Assembly: GCA_005877615.1 (NCBI GenBank) | Contig: VBOD01000114.1 | Coordinates: forward strand, 1-38,628 | Direction of reading: 5' to 3' | From: Nitrospirota bacterium | Lineage (GTDB): Bacteria > Nitrospirota > Nitrospiria > Nitrospirales > NS-4 | Length of the DNA stretch: 38,628 nucleotides | Shown: one piece after another, positions 8,331 through 17,301 of the stretch | How the letters are laid out: each line of letters starts with the position of its first letter | Numbering within the stretch: position 1 is the first letter of the stretch | Position numbers and translations under genes: made by a program | The notes under the pieces: model-generated | What the model saw: only the letters and a program-made list of their open reading frames with translations | Databases searched by the model: none | What the model was told of the DNA's origin: nothing

Positions 8331-8889
8331 CGTGACGGACCCTCATTTCTCGGGAGGCAGGGAACGCGTCCATGCCTTGGCCCGTGACCTCCAGCCGGGG
8401 ACCAGTGATCCTCACCGACTCGTCGGTCCAGATCCGAAGTGCCTGGTTGTCCCATCTGATCCGCGGAGTAAAAATCGTAAATCCGCCGTTCAGGATCAAG
8501 GCGAGGTTGCCGGATCGCTTGCTGATCACGAAATCTTTCGACGTGATGTTGATGGTGCCCTCATCACCAGCCACGGTCATGGTGACGCCATCGGTCCCCA
8601 TCAGCGTCACCTGCACATCATTGAGCACTGCCTTGGCATCCGCCTCGAACAGCTGCGCCTGTCGGGCATGGATCTTCCAGTCCACGAGCCCACCCTTGCT
8701 TTGGGCGAACGAGAATTCCTGCAGGCCGGCATCTGCCTGCTGCGGCAAGCTAGGGGCGGAGGCCTGCGGGACTCGACGAGCCGGCCCGGCGGCGACAAAC
8801 ACGAGAATCGTCGCCAGCAAAGCAAGCATCGTGCCCACAAGCGCGGCTCTCGCGACACGCAAAGACGATGGCGTCCTCTTCGCCAACAC
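8308..8889 (-). CDS. lptC: LPS export system protein LptC
   Basis: LptC is anchored in the inner membrane and passes LPS from LptBFG to LptA. The ORF has 193 codons, with a membrane anchor at about residues 16-34 (LVGTMLALLATILVFVAAG) and a periplasmic LptC/YrbK-type domain (WKIHARQAQLFEADAKAVLN, ITSKDFVISKRSGNL). The first codon is GTG preceded by a run of seven C and no Shine-Dalgarno sequence. It sits about 2 nt from the predicted transcription start. An in-frame TTG nine codons in, with AGAGGA upstream, is an alternative. It overlaps lptA by 23 nt. Confidence 0.88.
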   Translation of the reverse strand: MLAKRTPSSLRVARAALVGTMLALLATILVFVAAGPARRVPQASAPSLPQQADAGLQEFSFAQSKGGLVDWKIHARQAQLFEADAKAVLNDVQVTLMGTDGVTMTVAGDEGTINITSKDFVISKRSGNLALILNGGFTIFTPRIRWDNQALRIWTDESVRITGPRLEVTGQGMDAFPASREMRVRHDVRVGIH

Positions 8890-8897
8890 GGGGGGGC

Positions 8898-8926
8898 ACT
8901 ATAGCACAATGTTGCCGGGGAGTAAA
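8898..8926 (-). promoter_or_regulatory. Sigma-70-type promoter for lptC-lptA-lptB-rpoN
   Basis: On the minus strand TTTACT (8926-8921, 4/6) is followed by a 17-bp spacer and TATAGT (8903-8898, 5/6). It lies in the 98-bp gap between rplQ and lptC, where a new transcription unit would be expected. The predicted start of transcription is nearly at the annotated GTG of lptC. Confidence 0.6.
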
Positions 8927-8936
8927 GGCAGGGAGC

Positions 8937-8954
8937 GGGCCGTCACAGCGGCCC
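8937..8954 (-). terminator. GC hairpin after rplQ
   Basis: The minus strand reads GGGCCG-CTGTGA-CGGCCC, a perfect 6-bp stem with a 6-base loop, just past the rplQ stop. No T-run follows, so it is at best a partial or Rho-assisted terminator, or an RNA-stabilising 3' structure at the end of the alpha operon. Confidence 0.35.
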
Positions 8955-8987
8955 TGCGCAGGGTCGAGAGGTGCCGTTCGGCGAGTC

Positions 8988-9458
8988 TTACGCGCCCGCG
9001 GCAGCAGACGCCTTGGCCGGTGTGGCCCCGGTTTTCGAGGAGCTCCTGCCCGCGCCTTTCTGATCAGCGGCGAGCCCTTTGCCCGCCTCTTTCTTGTCGA
9101 CCGGGCGAGTCACCAGTTCGATCACGGCCATGGGCGCGGCATCCCCCACCCGGCGCCGCGTCTTGATGATACGGGTGTAACCGCCATGGCGCTCGGCGAA
9201 CCGGCCCGCCAGATCCTTGAACAGCTTAGACACGACGCGCTTGGCGCGTATATATGCCGCCGCGCGGCGTTGCGCATGCAGGCTCCCCTCCTTACCTAAC
9301 GAGATCATGCGCTCGGCCAGGATGCGGAGTTCTTTGGCCTTGGCTTCGGTCGTCTCGATCCGTTCGTGTTCCAGCAAGGAGGTGACAAGGCTCCGAAACA
9401 ACGCTCGACGGTGATGGGTGTTCCGACCGAGTTGCCGGCCGCTCTTCCGATGTCGCAT
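8988..9458 (-). CDS. rplQ: 50S ribosomal protein L17
   Basis: The 156-residue L17 is recognised from [36 protein letters not shown] and the [20 protein letters not shown] block. The conserved fold ends near residue 120. The last 35 residues are a low-complexity Ala/Lys/Ser tail ([20 protein letters not shown]) beyond the usual bacterial length of about 120-130. It is the last gene of the alpha operon, 9 nt after rpoA. Confidence 0.97.
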   Translation of the reverse strand: MRHRKSGRQLGRNTHHRRALFRSLVTSLLEHERIETTEAKAKELRILAERMISLGKEGSLHAQRRAAAYIRAKRVVSKLFKDLAGRFAERHGGYTRIIKTRRRVGDAAPMAVIELVTRPVDKKEAGKGLAADQKGAGRSSSKTGATPAKASAAAGA

Positions 9459-9467
9459 GCTTCAGCC

Positions 9468-10472
9468 TTACCCCTCTCTCGTTTCCGAACCAGTTCCTTG
9501 CGGGAGATGATCCAGCTTCATGCCGAGGCTCAGCCCCATCTCGGCGAGGATTTCCTTGATCTCATTGAGTGATTTTTTGCCGAAATTCTTGGTCCGCAGC
9601 ATGTCGGATTCCGTCTTCTGCACGAGATCCGCGATGGTCTTGATGTTGGCGTTCTTTAAGCAATTGGCGGCCCTCACCGAGAGCTCCAGCTCATTGACGC
9701 TGCGCAGGAGGTTCTTGTTGATTTCCGTGATGGCTTCCTGTGCCACCGGCTGCACGAGTGCCTCTTCCATGTCTTTGACCTTGATGAAGATCTCGAGATG
9801 GCCTCGCACGATCAGCGCGGCGGACGACAGCGCGTCCTCGGGCGAGACGCTCCCGTCGGTCCAGACTTCCAGAATCAACTTGTCGTAGTCGGTCATCCGC
9901 CCAACACGCGCGTTCTCCACCAGGTAGTTCACGCGGGTGACCGGTGAGTAGAAGGCGTCCACGGGAATCACGCCGATGGGCATGCCCTCTTCCTTGTTCC
10001 GTTCTGCCGAGACATACCCGCGCCCATGCTTGACGACGATCTCCATGTCCAGTACGGCGCCCTTATCCAGAGTCGCAATGTGAAGGTCAGGCGTCAGGAT
10101 CTCGATGTCTGCATCGTGCTCCACGTCACCGGCTTTGGCGACTCCGGGCCCTTTCTTGCGCAGGCGAATCGACTTGGTCTTATCGGCATGCAACTTGAAG
10201 CGGATCTTCTTGACGTTGAGAATGATGTCGGTGACATCTTCGGTGATGCCGGGAATCGTGGAGAATTCGTGCAGGACGCCCTCGATTTTGACGGAGACGA
10301 CGGCGGCTCCCGACAACGAGGACAGCAAGACTCGACGCAGTGAATTGCCGACAGTCGTGCCGAACCCACGCTCGAACGGCTCGGCAGCAAACCGTCCGTA
10401 GGTCGCGGTCAAGCTCTCTTTGTCGACTTCGACCTTCGTTGGTACCTGAAAATCACGCATTCCCTTCAGCAT
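9468..10472 (-). CDS. rpoA: DNA-directed RNA polymerase subunit alpha
   Basis: Alpha dimerises to nucleate RNA polymerase assembly and binds UP elements and activators. The 334-residue product has the N-terminal domain at 1-235 (ERGFGTTVGNSLRRVLLSSL, the dimer motif) and an acidic linker. The C-terminal domain at about 255-334 has two helix-hairpin-helix stretches (LSVRAANCLKNANIKTIADL and NFGKKSLNEIKEILAEMGLS). AAGGAG lies 5 nt before the first ATG, which supports this start over the ATG four codons in. Confidence 0.98.
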   Translation of the reverse strand: MLKGMRDFQVPTKVEVDKESLTATYGRFAAEPFERGFGTTVGNSLRRVLLSSLSGAAVVSVKIEGVLHEFSTIPGITEDVTDIILNVKKIRFKLHADKTKSIRLRKKGPGVAKAGDVEHDADIEILTPDLHIATLDKGAVLDMEIVVKHGRGYVSAERNKEEGMPIGVIPVDAFYSPVTRVNYLVENARVGRMTDYDKLILEVWTDGSVSPEDALSSAALIVRGHLEIFIKVKDMEEALVQPVAQEAITEINKNLLRSVNELELSVRAANCLKNANIKTIADLVQKTESDMLRTKNFGKKSLNEIKEILAEMGLSLGMKLDHLPQGTGSETREG

Positions 10473-10501
10473 ACTAGCTCCTTATGCCGGGTTGACGCGG
10501 T

Positions 10502-10539
10502 GCGCGGCCGTGGCGCGGCCAAGTCGTGGCGCCACGCGC
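10502..10539 (-). promoter_or_regulatory. Strong hairpin in the rpsD-rpoA spacer
   Basis: The minus strand has GTGGCGC and GCGCCAC (10535-10529 and 10516-10510), a perfect 7-bp stem with a 12-base loop. It is extended by GCGC/GCGC after a GGCC bulge. It lies between the rpsD stop and the rpoA ribosome binding site. No U-run follows, so I read it as an mRNA structure (processing, stability or translation tuning) rather than a terminator. Confidence 0.5.
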
Positions 10540-10542
10540 AGC

Positions 10543-11169
10543 TCACCGCGAATAGAGATCCACGACCAACTGTTCGTTGACAGGTAAGGCAATGTCGTCT
10601 TTGGTCGGCAGGCCTCGCACCGTGGCCTTGAAGTTCGCCTTGTCCAAGTCCAGCCAGGCCGGGATGCCTCGCCCCTCGACGGCGTCCAGCGCCGAGACGA
10701 TGGGGACGATGGACCGGCTGCGCTCCTTGACCTCAATCACGTCACCTTCCTTGACCAGAAAAGAGGGCCGGTTGACCTTCCGACCGTTGATGCGGTAGTG
10801 GCCGTGATTCACGAGAAGCCGTGCCTCTCTCCGGGAGGCCGCAAAGCCGATGCGGTAGACCACGTTGTCCAGGCGTCGCTCCAGGGTCCGGAGCAGGTTC
10901 TCGCCCGTAATGCCCTGCTGGCGTTCAGCTTTGGCGAACGTACCCCGGAACTGGCGTTCTAGGATCCCGTAAATGCGCTTCAGCTTCTGCTTCTCGCGGA
11001 GCTGGGCGCTGTACTCCGAGACACGCTGACGCCCCTGACCGTGCTGGCCGGGCGGATAGGCACGCCGTTCCACTGCGCACTTTTCCGTCATGCAACGGGA
11101 CCCTTTCAGGAAGAGCTTGACCCCCTCCCGACGGCACAACCGACATACCGGTCCACGATATTTTGCCAC
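10543..11169 (-). CDS. rpsD: 30S ribosomal protein S4
   Basis: The 208-residue S4 is a primary 16S rRNA binder and the known translational repressor of the alpha operon in model bacteria. It starts [16 protein letters not shown] and has the zinc-site cysteines (CRLC and CMTEKC) found in C+ type S4. The S4 RNA-binding domain is at about 98-160 ([35 protein letters not shown]). A 105-bp gap containing a repeat element separates it from rpsK. Confidence 0.98.
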   Translation of the reverse strand: MAKYRGPVCRLCRREGVKLFLKGSRCMTEKCAVERRAYPPGQHGQGRQRVSEYSAQLREKQKLKRIYGILERQFRGTFAKAERQQGITGENLLRTLERRLDNVVYRIGFAASRREARLLVNHGHYRINGRKVNRPSFLVKEGDVIEVKERSRSIVPIVSALDAVEGRGIPAWLDLDKANFKATVRGLPTKDDIALPVNEQLVVDLYSR

Positions 11170-11183
11170 TGTTCGTTCCCCTT

Positions 11184-11271
11184 CGTTAATCGTTATCCGT
11201 TATACGTTAAACGTGGCATTTGCATCTTTCTTCGTGCTTACCATTTAACGATTAGCGTTTAACGTTGCACG
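11184..11271. repeat. TTAACG-type imperfect inverted-repeat element, copy A
   Basis: The spacer between rpsK and rpsD carries CGTTAATCGTTATCCGTTAT... on the left and ...ACGATTAGCGTTTAACGT on the right, around a short unrelated centre. ACGTTAAACG at 11204-11213 is the exact reverse complement of CGTTTAACGT at 11256-11265. The reverse complement of the element at 38143-38233 matches both arms closely: 27/30 on the left arm and 20/22 on the right by eye. The centres differ. Confidence 0.8.
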
Positions 11272-11274
11272 TCC

Positions 11275-11658
11275 TCAGACCCGACGCCGTTTCGGCGGAC
11301 GACAGCCGTTGTGAGGGATCGGCGTCACGTCCCGGATCATGTTGATGCGAAGGCCGGCCGCCTGCAACGCCCGAATGGCCGACTCGCGCCCGGCGCCAGG
11401 GCCCTTCACGTACACGTCGATCTGCCGCATGCCGCACTCCATCGCTTTCTTGCCCGCTACTTCACCGGCGCGGGTCGCCGCAAACGGCGTGCTTTTGCGG
11501 GACCCTTTGAAACCCTGGTCGCCGGCACTCGCCCAGACAATCGTGTTTCCGCTCATGTCCGTGATGGTCACGATCGTGTTATTGAAGGAGGCCTGAATGT
11601 GGGCCACGCCGCTCTGGACGATCTTCTTCTCCCGCTTCTTGCCTTTCTTCACCCCCAT
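11275..11658 (-). CDS. rpsK: 30S ribosomal protein S11
   Basis: The 127-residue S11 of the platform is recognised from [39 protein letters not shown] and the C-terminal block [20 protein letters not shown]. The length is normal. It follows rpsM by 12 nt in the standard alpha-operon order. Confidence 0.98.
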   Translation of the reverse strand: MGVKKGKKREKKIVQSGVAHIQASFNNTIVTITDMSGNTIVWASAGDQGFKGSRKSTPFAATRAGEVAGKKAMECGMRQIDVYVKGPGAGRESAIRALQAAGLRINMIRDVTPIPHNGCRPPKRRRV

Positions 11659-11670
11659 GCCGTGCCTCCC

Positions 11671-12051
11671 TCACCCAACCTTGAGCGTCTTCCGTGCCTT
11701 GCCCTGGCCCTTGGGTCCTTTTCGTGTCCGTGCGTTCGTTTTGGTTCGCTGCCCTCGCACCGGCAGCCCACGACGGTGCCGGAGCCCCCGATAGCACCCG
11801 ATGTCGACGAGCCGTTTGATGTTCATCGACACTTCCTTGCGGAGGTCTCCCTCCACCTTGTGTTCCCGTTCGATGATCTCGCGCAGCTTCACGATCTCAT
11901 CCTCGCGGAGATCCTTCACGCGCGTGGACGGTGAGACTCCCGCCTTGGTGAGGATCCGGGCGGCGAGCGCCCGCCCGATGCCGTAGATGTAGGTCAATCC
12001 GACGTGGACCTGTTTATCCCGCGGCAGATCGACTCCAGCGATGCGCGCCAT
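11671..12051 (-). CDS. rpsM: 30S ribosomal protein S13
   Basis: The 126-residue S13 contacts the 50S subunit and P-site tRNA from the small-subunit head. It begins [20 protein letters not shown] and has the helix-two-turn-helix region ([20 protein letters not shown]) and the basic C-terminal tail [19 protein letters not shown]. The length is normal. It is the first ribosomal gene of the alpha block after rpmJ. Confidence 0.98.
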   Translation of the reverse strand: MARIAGVDLPRDKQVHVGLTYIYGIGRALAARILTKAGVSPSTRVKDLREDEIVKLREIIEREHKVEGDLRKEVSMNIKRLVDIGCYRGLRHRRGLPVRGQRTKTNARTRKGPKGQGKARKTLKVG

Positions 12052-12078
12052 AACCTGTCTCTCCTCTCTGTGGGCTCA

Positions 12079-12192
12079 CTACCCTTGCCGTTGTTTGTGC
12101 CGGGGATTCGGGCAGAGCACTCGGACGACCCCGCGCCGCCGGACCACTTTGCATTTCGAGCAGATCGGTTTGACCGACGATTTCACTTTCAT
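12079..12192 (-). CDS. rpmJ: 50S ribosomal protein L36
   Basis: This gene is too short for the ORF track, so I translated it by hand. It encodes 37 residues beginning [20 protein letters not shown] and ending [10 protein letters not shown]. The zinc ligands are C-x2-C...C...H, the C+ form. It sits between infA (32 nt) and rpsM (27 nt), the usual spc-alpha junction. Confidence 0.98.
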   Translation of the reverse strand: MKVKSSVKPICSKCKVVRRRGVVRVLCPNPRHKQRQG

Positions 12193-12224
12193 GACCGCTC
12201 AGCCCCCTCCAGGGATGGTTGCTG

Positions 12225-12443
12225 CTATTTGAACCGGTACGTGATCCGCCCCCGCGTCAGATCGTAGGGCGAGAGCTCCACCGTCACCTTGTCGCCCGGG
12301 AGGATACGGATGAAATTCATCCGCATTTTGCCGGAAATGTGCGCCAGGATCGTGTGGCCGTTGTCCAATTGGACGCGGAACATGGCGTTCGGCAGCGTCT
12401 CGGCGACGGTCCCTTGCGCTTCGATCACATCTTCCTTGGCCAT
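12225..12443 (-). CDS. infA: Translation initiation factor IF-1
   Basis: IF-1 occupies the A site during initiation. It is a 72-residue OB-fold protein starting [20 protein letters not shown] with the conserved [19 protein letters not shown] block. I chose the ATG at 12443 rather than the longer ORF start at 12464, because the family begins at MAKED. It lies 21 nt after map. Confidence 0.98.
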   Translation of the reverse strand: MAKEDVIEAQGTVAETLPNAMFRVQLDNGHTILAHISGKMRMNFIRILPGDKVTVELSPYDLTRGRITYRFK

Positions 12444-12464
12444 CGCCCTGGTCACTCCGTCCAT

Positions 12465-13229
12465 TTATAATTTCGTCAGAATCCGCGGGCCCGCGTCAGT
12501 CACGACGATCGTATGCTCAAAGTGGGCCGACAGACTTCCGTCTCGGGTGACGGCCGTCCAGCCATCGGCCAGCAGCCTGGTTTCCGGCCGTCCCATGTTC
12601 ACCATCGGCTCGATCGCGAGCGTCATCCCCGGTCGCAAGCGAGGCCCTTTTCCGGGCTCGCCGTAGTTCGGCACCTGGGGCTCTTCATGCAAACGCCGGC
12701 CGATTCCGTGTCCCACGAACTCTGTCACGACGGAAAAGTTCGCCCCTTCCGCGTGGCGCTGCACGGCGTGGGAGATATCGGAAATCCTCTTGCCCGCGAC
12801 GGCTTGGGCGATTCCCCGGTGGAGCGCCTCTTCCGTCACCTGTAACAGGCGGCGCGTCTCGTCAGAGACGGCGCCGACCGGAACTGTAATGGCGGCATCT
12901 CCATAATATCCGTCCACGACGACCCCGACGTCCAGTCCCACGATGTCGCCCTCTTTGAGCACGCGGTGCGAGGGAATACCGTGCACGACCTCTTCGTTGA
13001 CCGACACACATAAGGTGTGCTGGTAGATCTTGTCGCGAACCCGGTAGCCCTTGAACGCCGGCTTGCCGCCTCGCTCGAGGATGAACTTCTCCGCAAAGCG
13101 ATCCAGTTCTTCCGTCGCCACACCGGGCTTGATCTGATGGCGCAGCGCCTCGAGGACCTCGGCGACGATCCGCGACGCGCGGCTCATCTTCTCGATCTCT
13201 TCGGGGGACTTCAATTCGATCTCAGTCAT
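12465..13229 (-). CDS. map: Methionine aminopeptidase, type I
   Basis: It removes the initiator methionine from nascent proteins. The 254-residue product shows the pita-bread metalloprotease ligands in sequence: the pair of Asp in GLDVGVVVDGYYGDAA, the His in FVGHGIGRRLHEEPQVPNYG, Glu in TLAIEPMVNMG, and Glu in SAHFEHTIVVTDAG. No N-terminal zinc-finger extension is present, which makes it the short bacterial type Ia. It overlaps adk by 4 nt. Confidence 0.97.
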   Translation of the reverse strand: MTEIELKSPEEIEKMSRASRIVAEVLEALRHQIKPGVATEELDRFAEKFILERGGKPAFKGYRVRDKIYQHTLCVSVNEEVVHGIPSHRVLKEGDIVGLDVGVVVDGYYGDAAITVPVGAVSDETRRLLQVTEEALHRGIAQAVAGKRISDISHAVQRHAEGANFSVVTEFVGHGIGRRLHEEPQVPNYGEPGKGPRLRPGMTLAIEPMVNMGRPETRLLADGWTAVTRDGSLSAHFEHTIVVTDAGPRILTKL

Positions 13230-13885
13230 GCCACCCTCGTCGCATGCACGACGGCCAGCAGTTGCTTGTAGACCTGGTCGATCGAGACGGTGGCATCCAC
13301 CCGACGCAGGAGCCCCTGCTTCTGATAATACTCTACGAGCGGGCGGGTCTGATGGTCAAACACCTTGAGTCGGGCCAACACCGTTTCGGGCTTATCGTCG
13401 ACACGCTGCACCAGCGCTCCGCCGCACTTGTCGCAGACCCCCTCCCGTTTGGGCGGATCATGCTCGATGTGATAGACCGTTTGGCACGTGGAGCAACTGC
13501 GGCGCCCAGAGAGGCGGCGGACGATCTCCTCATGAGGCACCTCGAAGCTGATCACATGATCGAGCCCAGGGGTGCCGGTCTCTTTGAACATCCGGTCCAA
13601 CGCTTCGGCCTGCGCCACTGTCCGGGGAAACCCATCGAGGATATACCCTCGCACGCACGCTGGGCTCGTCAATTTTTCCCGGACGAGTCCGATGACCACC
13701 TCATCCGGCACGAGCTTGCCCGAGTCCATGTAGCCCTTCGCCCGCAGCCCGAGCGGCGTGCCGCGCTTGACGGACTCCCGCAGAATTTCTCCGGTGGAGA
13801 CCTGGGGGATCTTCTCCTGCTTAGCCAAGCGCTGCGCCTGCGTCCCCTTGCCCACGCCGGGCGCTCCCAAAAAGACCAGGCGCAT
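13226..13885 (-). CDS. adk: Adenylate kinase
   Basis: It interconverts ATP + AMP and 2 ADP. The 219-residue long-form enzyme has the P-loop GAPGVGKGTQAQRL (about 7-20), the AMP-binding TGEILRE region and YILDGFPRTVAQAEAL. The LID carries a four-cysteine zinc site (CSTC...CDKC), as in Gram-positive and many other lineages. It sits 4 nt after secY and overlaps map, the normal spc-operon place. Confidence 0.98.
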   Translation of the reverse strand: MRLVFLGAPGVGKGTQAQRLAKQEKIPQVSTGEILRESVKRGTPLGLRAKGYMDSGKLVPDEVVIGLVREKLTSPACVRGYILDGFPRTVAQAEALDRMFKETGTPGLDHVISFEVPHEEIVRRLSGRRSCSTCQTVYHIEHDPPKREGVCDKCGGALVQRVDDKPETVLARLKVFDHQTRPLVEYYQKQGLLRRVDATVSIDQVYKQLLAVVHATRVA

Positions 13886-13889
13886 CGCC

Positions 13890-15203
13890 TTACCCGCTTC
13901 GTCCTTTCAGCCGTCCCTTGGCCAGGAACCCCTCATAGTTGCGCATGAGCATGTGCGACTCGATCTGTTGCGCCGTGTCCAAGCCCACGCCGACGGTGAT
14001 CAACAATGAGGTGCCACCGAAATAGAACGGCACGCCCAGTTTGTAGATCAGGATCTCTGGGATGATGCACACCCCCGCCAGGTAGAGCGAGCCCGCGAAC
14101 GTGATGCGGTTCAGGACCCGGTAGATGTAGTCTGAGGTCCGCTGGCCCGGTCGGATGCCCGGAATGAATCCTCCATACTTCTTCATGTTGTCGGCGATAT
14201 CCACCGGGTTCAGCACCACCGCCGTGTAAAAATAACAGAAGAACACGATCAGGCTGACGTACAGGATCGTGTAGGTCACCGAGCCTGGGGCGAGCATGGT
14301 GCCCGCCTGCTGGACCCAGGGGATCTGGATGAAGCCGGCGATCGTCGCTGGAAACGCGATGATCGACGAGGCAAAGATCGGCGGAATCACGCCTGCCGTG
14401 TTGATCTTGAGCGGGATGTGCGTGCTCTGCCCGCCAAACACCCGCCGCCCCACCACGCGCTTGGCGTACTGCACCGGGATCTTGCGCCTGCCGGTCTCCA
14501 GAAACACGATCGCCGCGATCACGCCAACCATCCCGCCGATGAGCATCACGAGCCAGAACCCCGTCAACTGACCGACTTCAAACAGCCGATAGGTCTCCAC
14601 CACCGCAGCCGGCAGGCGGGCGACGATCCCCGCGAAGATAATCAGCGAGATGCCATTCCCGATCCCCCGCTCGGTGATCTGCTCCCCGAGCCACATCAAG
14701 AAGGCCGTGCCGGCGGTTAGCGTCAACATGGTCATCAGGCGGAAACTCCACCCGGGAGCCTGTACGAAGGCGCCGCGGTTCATGCCCTCAAGCCCGATGG
14801 CGATCCCGAATGACTGGATCAAGCCGATCCCGATCGTCCCGAACCGAGTGTACTGAATGATCTTCTTTCGTCCCCGCTCGCCTTCCTTGGCGAGCTTGGT
14901 CAGGTGCGGGATCACCACGGTCAGCAGCTGCAGGATGATCGACGCGCTGATGTACGGCATGATGCCAAGCGCGAAGATCGTCAGCCGCGAGAGGGCCCCG
15001 CCGGAAAAGATATCGAGAAACCCAAGAAGCGCGCCGCCTTTCTCCAGCAGGAACTTGCCGAGTTCGTCGTTGTTGATACCCGGGGTCGGGATGTGCGCGC
15101 CGATCCGATAGACCGCCAACATCCCGAGCGTGAACAGAATCCGGTTCCGCAGCTCCGGGATATTGAAGATGTTCTTGAAATTCGTGATCAGCCGCTCAAG
15201 CAC
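13890..15203 (-). CDS. secY: Preprotein translocase subunit SecY
   Basis: SecY is the channel of the SecYEG translocon. The 437-residue product has ten predicted membrane helices. It opens [20 protein letters not shown] and includes the plug/TM2 region [20 protein letters not shown] and the cytosolic loop motif [17 protein letters not shown]. The GTG start overlaps the rplO stop by 8 nt. SecE is encoded about 23 kb upstream in the same orientation. Confidence 0.98.
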   Translation of the reverse strand: MLERLITNFKNIFNIPELRNRILFTLGMLAVYRIGAHIPTPGINNDELGKFLLEKGGALLGFLDIFSGGALSRLTIFALGIMPYISASIILQLLTVVIPHLTKLAKEGERGRKKIIQYTRFGTIGIGLIQSFGIAIGLEGMNRGAFVQAPGWSFRLMTMLTLTAGTAFLMWLGEQITERGIGNGISLIIFAGIVARLPAAVVETYRLFEVGQLTGFWLVMLIGGMVGVIAAIVFLETGRRKIPVQYAKRVVGRRVFGGQSTHIPLKINTAGVIPPIFASSIIAFPATIAGFIQIPWVQQAGTMLAPGSVTYTILYVSLIVFFCYFYTAVVLNPVDIADNMKKYGGFIPGIRPGQRTSDYIYRVLNRITFAGSLYLAGVCIIPEILIYKLGVPFYFGGTSLLITVGVGLDTAQQIESHMLMRNYEGFLAKGRLKGRSG

Positions 15204-15645
15204 CGTCGAGAACCTCTACCATCCCCCCCGCGGCTTGGATCTTGGCGATCGCGGCCTCGCTGAACCGATGCGCCTGGACGTGGACCGCCCGCGACAACGA
15301 GCCTTCTGCTAAGACCTTGATCTTGGCCCCCCGCCCGCGCACGAGGCCGGCTTGCGCAAGGATTTGCGGAGTCACATCCTGGACGCCTTCGAGCCGGTTC
15401 AGGTCGCGGAGGTTCACGACAGCCCACTCCTGCGTGAAGATGTTCGTGAACCCGCGCTTGGGCACGCGCCGGGTCAGGGGCATCTGTCCCCCTTCAAACC
15501 CGGGACGCTTGCCGCCTCCCGAGCGGGCTTTCTGTCCCTTGTGGCCCCGCGTGGCCGTCTTGCCGTGTCCGGAGCCGATACCCCGGCCAACGCGCTTGCG
15601 ACGCCGCCGTGACCCTGGGGCTGGTTTCAAGTCATGCAGCTTCAT
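15196..15645 (-). CDS. rplO: 50S ribosomal protein L15
   Basis: The 149-residue L15 has the glycine/basic N-terminus ([40 protein letters not shown]), [16 protein letters not shown], and the C-terminal domain ending [12 protein letters not shown]. The length is normal. It overlaps rpmD by 4 nt (ATGA) and secY by 8 nt, so the three genes are translationally coupled. Confidence 0.98.
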   Translation of the reverse strand: MKLHDLKPAPGSRRRRKRVGRGIGSGHGKTATRGHKGQKARSGGGKRPGFEGGQMPLTRRVPKRGFTNIFTQEWAVVNLRDLNRLEGVQDVTPQILAQAGLVRGRGAKIKVLAEGSLSRAVHVQAHRFSEAAIAKIQAAGGMVEVLDGA

Positions 15646-15857
15646 GGAGCCCCCTTGCCTGCATCCCTGACTTCCAGCAGGTAGGAGAGCTTGTGAACCA
15701 GCCCCCGCACTTGCGGCGTGTTCGGCCGGATCACGGTGTGGTGGAGCCGACGGAGGCCGAGCCCGCGCAGGATGATCCGATGGGACCTTGGCGTGCCGAT
15801 GGGACTGCGGACCAAGGTGATCGCCATTGTCTCATTGGGTGTGGTCTTTCGCCCCAT
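15642..15857 (-). CDS. rpmD: 50S ribosomal protein L30
   Basis: L30 is recognised from [20 protein letters not shown] and [19 protein letters not shown]. The ORF of 71 codons is longer than the usual 58-62. An ATG ten codons in (MAITLVRSP) would give the typical length, but GGCGGGGTAGGCG before the first ATG is a fair ribosome binding site, so I keep the longer form with some doubt. Confidence 0.95.
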   Translation of the reverse strand: MGRKTTPNETMAITLVRSPIGTPRSHRIILRGLGLRRLHHTVIRPNTPQVRGLVHKLSYLLEVRDAGKGAP

Positions 15858-15860
15858 CGC

Positions 15861-16355
15861 CTACCCCGCCTGCGGGACGATCGCTTTGCGGATACGAAGC
15901 ACTTCGTCTGGGTCCCGCAACTGATTCAGCCCGGCCAGGGTCGCCTGCACCACGTTGAAGGGATTGCCGCGCCCCAGCGTTTTCGCCACAATATTGTGGA
16001 TCCCCGCCAACTCAATCACGGCCCGTACGGCTCCGCCGGCGACGATCCCGGTTCCGGCCGACGCCGGCTTGAGCAGCACATGCTCGGCGCCAAACTGACC
16101 GTGGACCTCATGAGGAATAGTCCCGTTCTTGATCGCGACCCGGACGAGATTTTTCTTGGCGTGCTGCACGCCTTTGGAGATGGCCTCGGGAACCTCCGCC
16201 GCCTTGCCCTTGCCGATGCCGACCAGGCCTTGCTCATCGCCGACCACGACCAGCGCGGTGAAGTTGAACCGTTTGCCCCCTTTGACCACCTTGGCCACGC
16301 GGTTGATGTAGACGACCTTATCTTTCAGGTTCAGTTCGTCCGGGTTGATCTTCAC
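15861..16355 (-). CDS. rpsE: 30S ribosomal protein S5
   Basis: S5 has roles in decoding accuracy and mRNA helicase action at the entry tunnel. The 164-residue product has the N-terminal double-stranded RNA-binding domain ([40 protein letters not shown]) and the C-terminal domain ([36 protein letters not shown]). The start is GTG. It follows rplR by 19 nt. Confidence 0.98.
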   Translation of the reverse strand: MKINPDELNLKDKVVYINRVAKVVKGGKRFNFTALVVVGDEQGLVGIGKGKAAEVPEAISKGVQHAKKNLVRVAIKNGTIPHEVHGQFGAEHVLLKPASAGTGIVAGGAVRAVIELAGIHNIVAKTLGRGNPFNVVQATLAGLNQLRDPDEVLRIRKAIVPQAG

Positions 16356-16374
16356 GATTCGACGGTGCTCCTGT

Positions 16375-16743
16375 TTAGAACTTCAGCCCCTTTTCGCGGG
16401 AGGCCTCGGCCAATGCCTTGACCCGCCCGTGGTACTTATAGCCGCCGCGGTCAAACACGACGGCCGTCACGTTGGCTTTCAGGGCCCGCTCGGCGACCAG
16501 CCGGCCCACAGCGGCGGCAGCCGTCACGTTCCCTCCGTTCTTCACCTTGCCCTTGAGCTCCTTGTCCAGACTCGACGCGCTGATCAAGGTCCGCCCGGTT
16601 GTGTCGTCGATCACCTGGGCATAGATGTGCGCGTTGCTCCTGAACACGTTGAGCCGAGGACGCTGGGCTGTCCCGAACACCCGGAGCCTGACCCGGTGGT
16701 GCCGGCGGACCCGGCTACGTTCCCGTTTGCTCACATCCAACAT
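16375..16743 (-). CDS. rplR: 50S ribosomal protein L18
   Basis: The 122-residue L18 binds 5S rRNA. It is recognised from [38 protein letters not shown] and the C-terminus [20 protein letters not shown]. The length is normal. It is in standard order 12 nt after rplF. Confidence 0.98.
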   Translation of the reverse strand: MLDVSKRERSRVRRHHRVRLRVFGTAQRPRLNVFRSNAHIYAQVIDDTTGRTLISASSLDKELKGKVKNGGNVTAAAAVGRLVAERALKANVTAVVFDRGGYKYHGRVKALAEASREKGLKF

Positions 16744-16755
16744 CGCCGGCTTCCC

Positions 16756-17292
16756 TTACTTGCCCGTCTTGCCTTCCTTGCGAATCAAGATTTCGCCCGC
16801 GTATTTCACACCCTTGGCCTTGTAGACGTCAGGCCTCTTGAGAGCCCGAATATTGGCGGCGATCTGGCCGACCAGGTACCGGTCCCGCCCCCTGATCGTC
16901 ACCACCGTCTGCTTGTCCACCTTGGCCTCAATGCCCTCTGGCAGCGGGAACGCGATGGGATGCGTGAACCCGAGGTTGAGATTGAGTGTTCGTCCGCTCA
17001 GCGCGGCCTTGTACCCGACCCCGTTGATTTCGAGGACTTTCTCATACCCCTTCGTGACTCCCTCGACCATGTTGCGGATCTCGTTCCGGACCAGCCCGTG
17101 GAGCGCGCGGTGCTGACGGGTATCGGCCGCGCGCTGCACCACAACATTGCTATCAGCCACCGAGACCGTGATGTCCGGCGGGATCGGCCGTGTGAGGGCC
17201 CCAAGCGGGCCTTTCACGAACACTTTCTGGGTGTCGACCTTGACGTCAACGCCCTGCGGAATGGGTACTGGCTTTCTTCCGATCCGTGACAT
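16756..17292 (-). CDS. rplF: 50S ribosomal protein L6
   Basis: The 178-residue L6 near the factor-binding stalk base begins MSRIGRKPVPIPQGVDVKVD, has GPLGALTRPIP, and the second-domain signature VRGRDRY-like stretch TIRGRDRYLVGQIAANIRA followed by KGVKYAGEILIRKEGKTGK. The length is normal. It lies 9 nt after rpsH. Confidence 0.98.
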   Translation of the reverse strand: MSRIGRKPVPIPQGVDVKVDTQKVFVKGPLGALTRPIPPDITVSVADSNVVVQRAADTRQHRALHGLVRNEIRNMVEGVTKGYEKVLEINGVGYKAALSGRTLNLNLGFTHPIAFPLPEGIEAKVDKQTVVTIRGRDRYLVGQIAANIRALKRPDVYKAKGVKYAGEILIRKEGKTGK

Positions 17293-17301
17293 CGAACGCT
17301 C

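Noticed and set aside
15609-16421. 270-codon plus-strand ORF opposite rpmD and rpsE
   Set aside because: It covers two well-supported ribosomal protein genes on the other strand and has no independent signal.
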